DNA from: Pseudovibrio sp. Tun.PSC04-5.I4
GTDB taxonomy: Bacteria > Pseudomonadota > Alphaproteobacteria > Rhizobiales > Stappiaceae
Length of the DNA stretch: 64,000 nucleotides
Assembly: GCF_900104145.1 (NCBI RefSeq)
Contig: NZ_FNLB01000001.1
Location: forward strand, 124,001 to 188,000
Direction of reading: 5' to 3'
Position numbers and translations under genes: made by a program. Positions 59,888 through 64,000 of this stretch are shown here, in pieces (position 1 is the first letter of the stretch; every line of letters begins with the position of its first letter). The notes beneath the pieces are model-generated. The model made no database searches. It was not told the origin of the DNA and saw nothing but the letters and a program-made list of their open reading frames with translations.

Positions 59888-61117
59888 ATGATCCATAATT
59901 TGAAGCAGCAGGGACTGTCTGTAAGTGCCATAGCGCGCAAAGCCGGGCTGGATAGAAAGACGGTCAGCAAATACTTACACCAAGGCCTTGAAGCTCCTGT
60001 CTACGGCCCCCGCCAGCGTGACGGGCGTGTACTGGAGGAATACAAAGGCTATTTACTTGAGCGACTGGAGCGGTTTCCCGGTCTATCTGCCCGGCGCTTG
60101 CTTCGTGAGCTGAAGACACTGGGGTTTAAGGGCGGTTACTCCACTGTAACGGAATATCTTCGCCTGATCCGTCCAGCTCCTCCGCATGCATTTGAACGGC
60201 GCTTTGAGACAGCACCAGGCCAGCAGGCACAGGTAGATTTTGCTGAGTTTCAGGTGGAGTTCACCAGTGAACCAGATGTGGTGCGAAAAGTCTTTTTGTT
60301 TTCAATGGTGCTGAGTAATTCACGGTTTTTGTGGGGGCGCTATTGTGCCAATCAAAAACTAGAGACAGTCCTGCGTTGTCATATCGCGGCCTTTGAGGTC
60401 TTCGGCGGAGCGACACTGGAAGTCCTGTATGATCGCATGAAGACAGCCGTTCTGGGAGAGGAGCCAGATGGCACTGTTCTTTTTAATCCTGCTCTTGTCG
60501 CTCTTCTGGACCATTATGGCGCTCAGCCGGATGCCTGCCAGCCCTACCGGGCCAAAACCAAGGGCAAGGTGGAGCGGCCATTTCGTTACATCCGGCAGGA
60601 TTTTTTCCTTGGTCGTACGTTCCGCGATCTGGACGATCTTAATGCCCAGTTCACACGCTGGTGCAAGGAAATTGCCAATGTCCGTGTTCATGCCACCACC
60701 AACCGTGTGGTGGGCGAGGTCTTTGGAGAGGAACAGCCCGCTCTGATCCCTTTGCCAGCGCACCCTTATGATGCTGTTTTACTGGTGGAGCGGCGGGTCA
60801 CGCGTGATGGCATGGTCTCCGTTGGAGGTAATCTTTATTCAGTGCCGGACACCGTTAAGAAACGGATGGTCGAAGTCCAGCATCACCCGCAAGAGGTGCG
60901 CATCTATGAAAACGGTCAGCTCATCGCCACCCATCCGGTCATGGAGGGAAAGAACCAGCGCCGGGTTGATCCATGCCATCGCAAGGCTCCTCCACGGGCA
61001 ACACAGCGCCGTCGTCTGGCTGCGGAGCCAACCAAACACAGCGGTGTAAACCAACGCCCACTGGAGTTCTATGAAGCGGTAGGCCAACGACTTGCCAGTA
61101 CTGGAGGTAAGCCATGA
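59888..61117 (+). CDS. istA: IS21-family transposase IstA
   Basis: From ATG 59888 (MIHNLKQQGLSVSAIARKAG) the 409-residue protein has an HTH (LDRKTVSKYLHQGLEAPVYG), the integrase core (PGQQAQVDFAEFQVEF with Asp; VLYDRMKTAV with Asp; AKTKGKVERPFRYIRQDFF with Glu) and the C-terminal beta domain (GMVSVGGNLYSVP, VRIYENGQLIATHPV). The frame upstream to 59795 lies in the IS terminus. Intact. Confidence 0.94.
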   Translation: MIHNLKQQGLSVSAIARKAGLDRKTVSKYLHQGLEAPVYGPRQRDGRVLEEYKGYLLERLERFPGLSARRLLRELKTLGFKGGYSTVTEYLRLIRPAPPHAFERRFETAPGQQAQVDFAEFQVEFTSEPDVVRKVFLFSMVLSNSRFLWGRYCANQKLETVLRCHIAAFEVFGGATLEVLYDRMKTAVLGEEPDGTVLFNPALVALLDHYGAQPDACQPYRAKTKGKVERPFRYIRQDFFLGRTFRDLDDLNAQFTRWCKEIANVRVHATTNRVVGEVFGEEQPALIPLPAHPYDAVLLVERRVTRDGMVSVGGNLYSVPDTVKKRMVEVQHHPQEVRIYENGQLIATHPVMEGKNQRRVDPCHRKAPPRATQRRRLAAEPTKHSGVNQRPLEFYEAVGQRLASTGGKP

Positions 61118-61941
61118 GTTCGCTCAGTAAACGCATTCAGTCTTCACTGGTAGGCTTAAAAATGCCGCGGGCTTTAGAGGTGCTCGACCACACGCTGAGC
61201 CAATTGGAACAAGGGGAACTCACGGCACTGGAGGCCCTGGATTCTCTGCTCAATGAAGAATATTCAACACGCGAGGGCCGCCGTATCGGCGTCGCCCTGA
61301 CGACAGCGCGGCTTACTCCGATAAAAACACTGGAAAGCTTCGACTTTACCTTCCAGCCCTCGCTGGACAGGGATCGCATCATGGCTCTAGCCGAACTGGA
61401 GTTCATCACTCGCAATGAAGTGGTACACTTTCTCGGTCCACCTGGTACAGGAAAGAGCCATCTGGCAACTGCTCTTGGGGTTGCAGCCGTTAAAGCGGGT
61501 AAACGGGTGTATCGCATTGCTTTAGCTCACCTCATCGAAGCCTTGGCAAAAGCTGAAAAAGAAGGGCGGTTGACTGAGAAACTACGCTTCTTTGCACGAA
61601 CTTCACTGCTAATCGTCGATGAAATCGGTTATCTGCCAATTACCAATGGGGGAGCAAACTTGTTCTTCCAGCTCGTCAATGCCAAATATGAAAAGGGATC
61701 CATGATCCTCACCTCAAACCGTGGCTTTGCGGAATGGGGTGAGATCTTTGGTGATCGCGTTATTGCCACAGCCCTTCTCGATCGGCTTTTGCATCATGCC
61801 GTCGTCATCCAGATCGAAGGTGCTAGTTATCGGTTGCGCAGCCATGCGGACCTCATGCCAGAGCACGTACGGGCTAACGCTTCAATAGCTCCACCTCCAC
61901 CACCAAAACGACGCGGCAGGCCACCCAAAAAGGAGAGTTAG
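61114..61941 (+). CDS. istB: IS21-family ATPase helper IstB
   Basis: The 275-residue AAA+ protein has Walker A (FLGPPGTGKSHLATALG), Walker B (SLLIVDEIGYLPITNGG), sensor-like MILTSNRGFAEWGEIFGDRV, and a proline- and Arg-rich tail. IstB oligomerises on target DNA and directs IstA. Start overlaps istA stop (ATGA). Intact. Confidence 0.95.
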   Translation: MSSLSKRIQSSLVGLKMPRALEVLDHTLSQLEQGELTALEALDSLLNEEYSTREGRRIGVALTTARLTPIKTLESFDFTFQPSLDRDRIMALAELEFITRNEVVHFLGPPGTGKSHLATALGVAAVKAGKRVYRIALAHLIEALAKAEKEGRLTEKLRFFARTSLLIVDEIGYLPITNGGANLFFQLVNAKYEKGSMILTSNRGFAEWGEIFGDRVIATALLDRLLHHAVVIQIEGASYRLRSHADLMPEHVRANASIAPPPPPKRRGRPPKKES

Positions 61942-62076
61942 ACCCACAGACAAGGCTGGTCACCAAATACTCAAACTGAGGACTTTCCGTCCAGCACATG
62001 TGGGGAAATTTGACTCAGCATTGACACTTATTCTCAGAAAAAAGGTCTCAGCGATCTGGGGGGGCGCAGAGGACGC

Positions 62077-63123
62077 ATGATCAGCACCCCAGATCGCACA
62101 ACCGCAGTCGCTCTGATCAACGAGGCTGTCACCGCTGGCGCACGACGCCTCATGGCCTGCGCAGAGCTGGAGATCAGTGAGCGGACATTCAGGAGATGGA
62201 CGAAAGACGGCCAAATTCAGCCCGATCAGCGGCCTATTGTGCCGCGCCTGGAGCCAGCTAATAAGCTCAGCGAGTATGAGCGTGCCGCAGTGCTGGAGGT
62301 CTGTAATTCAGAGGAATTCGCCAGCTTGCCACCCAGCCAGATTGTACCAAAACTGGCCGATCAAGGCCGATATCTGGCGTCTGAATCCAGCTTTTACCGC
62401 ATCCTGCGCACAGATGGTCAGCAGCATCACCGTGGCCGTGCCAAGCCTCCTGTACGGCGCAAACCACCCACCAGTTATCAGGCCAGAGGGCCCTGCCAGG
62501 TGTGGACATGGGACATAACCTGGATGCCCGGACCGATTGCGGGCATGTTCTTCTACCTTTATCTGATCGTGGACATTTTCAGCCGGAAAATCGTCGGCTG
62601 GGAAGTGCATGAGCGAGAGAGCGCAGAACGAGCTGCTAAGCTCATCGAAAAGGCGGTGCTGGCCCAGGGCTGTGTTCTGAAACCTCTGGTCCTCCACGCA
62701 GATAACGGCAGCCCAATGAAGGGGGCTACCATGAAAACAACGATGGAAAGGCTGGGCATTACAGCGTCCTACAGCCGACCACGTGTCAGCAACGACAATC
62801 CCTTTTCAGAAGCGTTATTCCGAACCTGCAAATACCGCCCTGACTGGCCCTCCAGGGGATTTGCCACAAAGGCCGATGCGCAGGCGTGGGTAAAATCCTT
62901 CGTCATCTGGTATAACAGCGAGCACTTGCACAGCGCGATCCGCTTCGTTACGCCAGACGCGCGCCATGCAGGGCAGGACCGAGCAACGCTCGACAAACGT
63001 GCCAGGATTTATGCAAATGCACGTGCGCAAAAGCCAGAACGCTGGTCAGGAAAAACACGCAACTGGCTACCTGAAGGACCCGTCTGGCTAAACCCGGAAC
63101 GCGAAATCAGAGACGCTGCATGA
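62077..63123 (+). CDS. IS3-like transposase OrfB
   Basis: The 348-residue protein has an HTH-like N-terminus (AELEISERTFRRWTKDGQIQ), then the integrase core: CQVWTWDITWMPGPIAGMFF (Asp), LVLHADNGSPMKGATMKTTM (Asp) and NPFSEALFRTCKYRPDWPS (Glu), ending with WYNSEHLHSAIRFVTPDARH. Intact, but orfA is split by IS21, so programmed frameshift fusion is impossible here. Confidence 0.93.
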   Translation: MISTPDRTTAVALINEAVTAGARRLMACAELEISERTFRRWTKDGQIQPDQRPIVPRLEPANKLSEYERAAVLEVCNSEEFASLPPSQIVPKLADQGRYLASESSFYRILRTDGQQHHRGRAKPPVRRKPPTSYQARGPCQVWTWDITWMPGPIAGMFFYLYLIVDIFSRKIVGWEVHERESAERAAKLIEKAVLAQGCVLKPLVLHADNGSPMKGATMKTTMERLGITASYSRPRVSNDNPFSEALFRTCKYRPDWPSRGFATKADAQAWVKSFVIWYNSEHLHSAIRFVTPDARHAGQDRATLDKRARIYANARAQKPERWSGKTRNWLPEGPVWLNPEREIRDAA

Positions 63124-63148
63124 AATTGGCGGACAACTTGTTTGACAA

Positions 63149-63403
63149 ACACCGAGGGCAAAGGAATTTATTGCCCCAAGCACCAAAACAATCCAAGTCG
63201 ATAACACCTCACTTATTCTAGCAACAGATGGCTTTTGGGCCGAACTGAGTGAAAAAGAGCAAAACGCTTTTGTAGCTGGTCACGAAATCGGGATCACATC
63301 TGCTTGTGACGACAAAAGCATCTTATGTATTGAGGCGTCTGGTAAGGTGAGCAAGGAATGTTTGTTGCCTCGAGAAAACTTTTATTTGAGAAAAACATTC
63401 TAA
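63149..63403 (+). pseudogene. C-terminal fragment of a PP2C-type protein phosphatase
   Basis: The frame from about 63158 reads FIAPSTKTIQVDNTSLILAT, DGFWAELSEKEQNAFVAGHE and ends RENFYLRKTF at 63401-63403. ILATDGFWAELS is the PP2C motif that carries a conserved metal-binding Asp. The N-terminal two-thirds were removed when the IS3-like element inserted (its end is 63147). PP2C-type phosphatases paired with kinases occur in some defence and signalling islands. Intact partner not in view. Confidence 0.75.
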
Positions 63404-63567
63404 CGGTGGTTGAAATGAGCGACCAATCGCTTGTGGCACTGATTACAGGCATGTTGCTCTGTGACCATACCTGCCGTTCGACCTGAGACCGGACAGGCCC
63501 AGCCAGAGCGAAACCTAAACCTAGGATTGACCTCAATCAGCTTGTAATCAGGGCCATGAGCTGCCAT
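63400..63567 (-). CDS. Small Cys-containing ORF (55 aa), convergent with the PP2C fragment
   Basis: ATG 63567 starts MAAHGPDYKLIEVNPRFRFR, SGWACPVSGRTAGMVTEQHA, CNQCHKRLVAHFNHR. A CxxCH and an upstream ACP suggest a small zinc-binding knuckle. No RBS is obvious; the stop overlaps the PP2C fragment stop by four bases. Not recognised. Confidence 0.35.
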   Translation of the reverse strand: MAAHGPDYKLIEVNPRFRFRSGWACPVSGRTAGMVTEQHACNQCHKRLVAHFNHR

Positions 63568-63895
63568 TCGAGCGGTTCTATCAATGGTTGAACTAGGTTT
63601 CTGGAAAGGATTTTGCCATTAACGCTAAAAGCGCTCTGTGATCACTTGAGTTGCCCAAAACGGATATAGCCTTGTGACAAGAGGGACGGAGAACCGTCAT
63701 TAACTGTCGATTGCAGCAGATGTCTGATCGTTAAGCAATAAGGACTATGGAATCTGCCTACTAAGTTATTCCACGAGCATTTGGGTGACAGAGCTTCATG
63801 TTTTTCAAACTCATCCCGGCACATTCGCCTAGAAAACATGACTAATCACAGCTAGTGTCTTACAAAATTGATTGTGTAATGCTTATTGGATATCT
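63568..63895. other. Intergenic region upstream of the methyltransferase gene
   Basis: No gene is convincing; a 65-codon minus-strand frame (63642-63839) has no start signal or domain. The TATTGGATATCT just before 63896 may contribute to the promoter; no RBS of standard form precedes the ATG. Confidence 0.35.
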
Positions 63896-64000
63896 ATGAC
63901 GCCTGCTGAGTTCATCAAAAAGTGGAACAATGTCGAGCTTAAAGAGCGGACAGCGTCCCAATCCCATTTCAACGACCTTTGTAAACTGCTGGAAATTGAG
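63896..64000 (+). CDS. Start of a class I SAM-dependent DNA methyltransferase (cut by window edge)
   Basis: ATG 63896 opens MTPAEFIKKWNNVELKERTA, SQSHFNDLCKLLEIE before the edge. This is the characteristic N-terminus of the large DNA methyltransferase family (about 900 residues, MmeI/type IIL-like or BREX PglX-related) in which 'MTPxEFIxxWrxxxLxErsasQxHFxDLCrLLg' is highly conserved. It implies that a restriction-modification or similar locus continues to the right. Confidence 0.85.
   Translation, partial: MTPAEFIKKWNNVELKERTASQSHFNDLCKLLEIE

Larger units (their letters stand above)
59713..62026 (+). mobile_element. IS21-family element (complete, 2314 bp)
   Basis: Termini TGTCAGTGCTGGATGTATTC (59713) and its imperfect inverted counterpart ending CTCAGCATTGACA (62026); 5-bp target duplication CTTAT. 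Contains istA and istB, overlapping by ATGA. A 46-bp piece of a second copy lies at 55727. Confidence 0.93.
59267..62080 (+). pseudogene. IS3-like transposase OrfA, interrupted by IS21
   Basis: GTG 59267 begins GYSPERKAAVLKRMLPPGNI, followed by an HTH (IRQLSREEGICEATLHKWRA), a second HTH-like segment (EYCRKRGLYPAQIAAWR) and a coiled coil (KVKDLERELARKEKALAEAA). At 59712 IS21 enters; the frame resumes at 62032 as LRKKVSAIWGGAEDA and stops at 62080. The direct duplication CTTAT (59708-59712 and 62027-62031) marks the insertion. Confidence 0.88.
59202..63147 (+). mobile_element. IS3-like two-ORF element split by IS21
   Basis: Ends TGTCAGGGATGTTGTCCGC (59202) and GCGGACAACTTGTTTGACA (63147) are imperfect inverted repeats. 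The element holds orfA (interrupted) and orfB with a 4-bp ATGA overlap. Removing the IS21 (59713-62026) and one copy of its 5-bp target duplication restores orfA and a length of about 1.63 kb. Confidence 0.85.

Noticed and set aside
1..64000. CRISPR arrays, rRNA or tRNA genes
   Set aside because: I found no spaced identical repeats of CRISPR type and no rRNA or tRNA-like conserved segments on either strand by eye.

Overview
The window reads as an accessory, insertion-sequence-rich part of an alphaproteobacterial genome, probably a marine Hyphomicrobiales member of the Pseudovibrio/Stappiaceae type. This is an inference from moderate GC, TRAP-transport sugar-acid catabolism, RTX export substrates and the mix of IS families; there is no rRNA or tRNA to confirm it. 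Metabolic genes are compact and ordinary. Between them lie AT-rich orphan genes cut up by at least a dozen IS elements or remnants (IS3, IS5, IS6, IS21, IS66, IS256 types and one I cannot place).

Layout: 1-6.8 kb holds the tail of a gene, an IS6-type remnant, a VapBC pair, a dead IS3 element, the tip of a probable secreted toxin with its immunity gene, IS66/IS3 debris, an overlapping pair encoding an HTH/sigma-region-4-like protein and a TnsA-like nuclease, and a Phd/VapC pair. 7.1-9.0 kb holds a flavoprotein and an SDR-like gene. 9.4-15.0 kb is a sulfur amino acid degradation operon (Cys/Met gamma-lyase family, NhaC-type transporter, D-cysteine desulfhydrase, RidA, CyuA) with a divergent MarR regulator; the desulfhydrase and RidA genes are cut short. 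15.4-17.5 kb is a LysR/quinone-oxidoreductase pair bounded by inverted IS5-type ends, the oxidoreductase carrying a nonsense codon. 17.8-24.3 kb is a LacI-controlled TRAP transporter operon with a beta-hydroxyacid dehydrogenase and a TIM-barrel isomerase, closed by a strong terminator.

24.4-33.6 kb is mobile: IS6/resolvase debris next to palindromes that look like a resolution site, a ParE remnant, IS256, a 700-residue protein with a PD-(D/E)XK nuclease core whose last codons were displaced by an IS66 insertion with a clear 8-bp target duplication, and a serine recombinase. 33.7-40.8 kb is the most striking locus: an operon of an RTX-toxin acyltransferase (HlyC family), a 230-residue protein of unknown function, and a 1986-residue protein that joins an N-terminal HNH/AHH-type nuclease motif, a Hint domain, a hydrophobic glycine-rich middle and a long C-terminal RTX repeat block.

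41-64 kb is an IS archipelago. Four copies of one IS5 type and two of another separate small AT-rich orphan genes, several of which look like pieces of polymorphic toxins. One IS5 copy is split by an IS66 element, whose tnpB is in turn split by a group II intron. A SUMF1-like gene lies beside a Hint protein truncated by an IS21 end. An IS3-like element is split by an intact IS21. The window ends with a PP2C phosphatase fragment and the first codons of a DNA methyltransferase, suggesting that a defence locus begins just beyond the edge.
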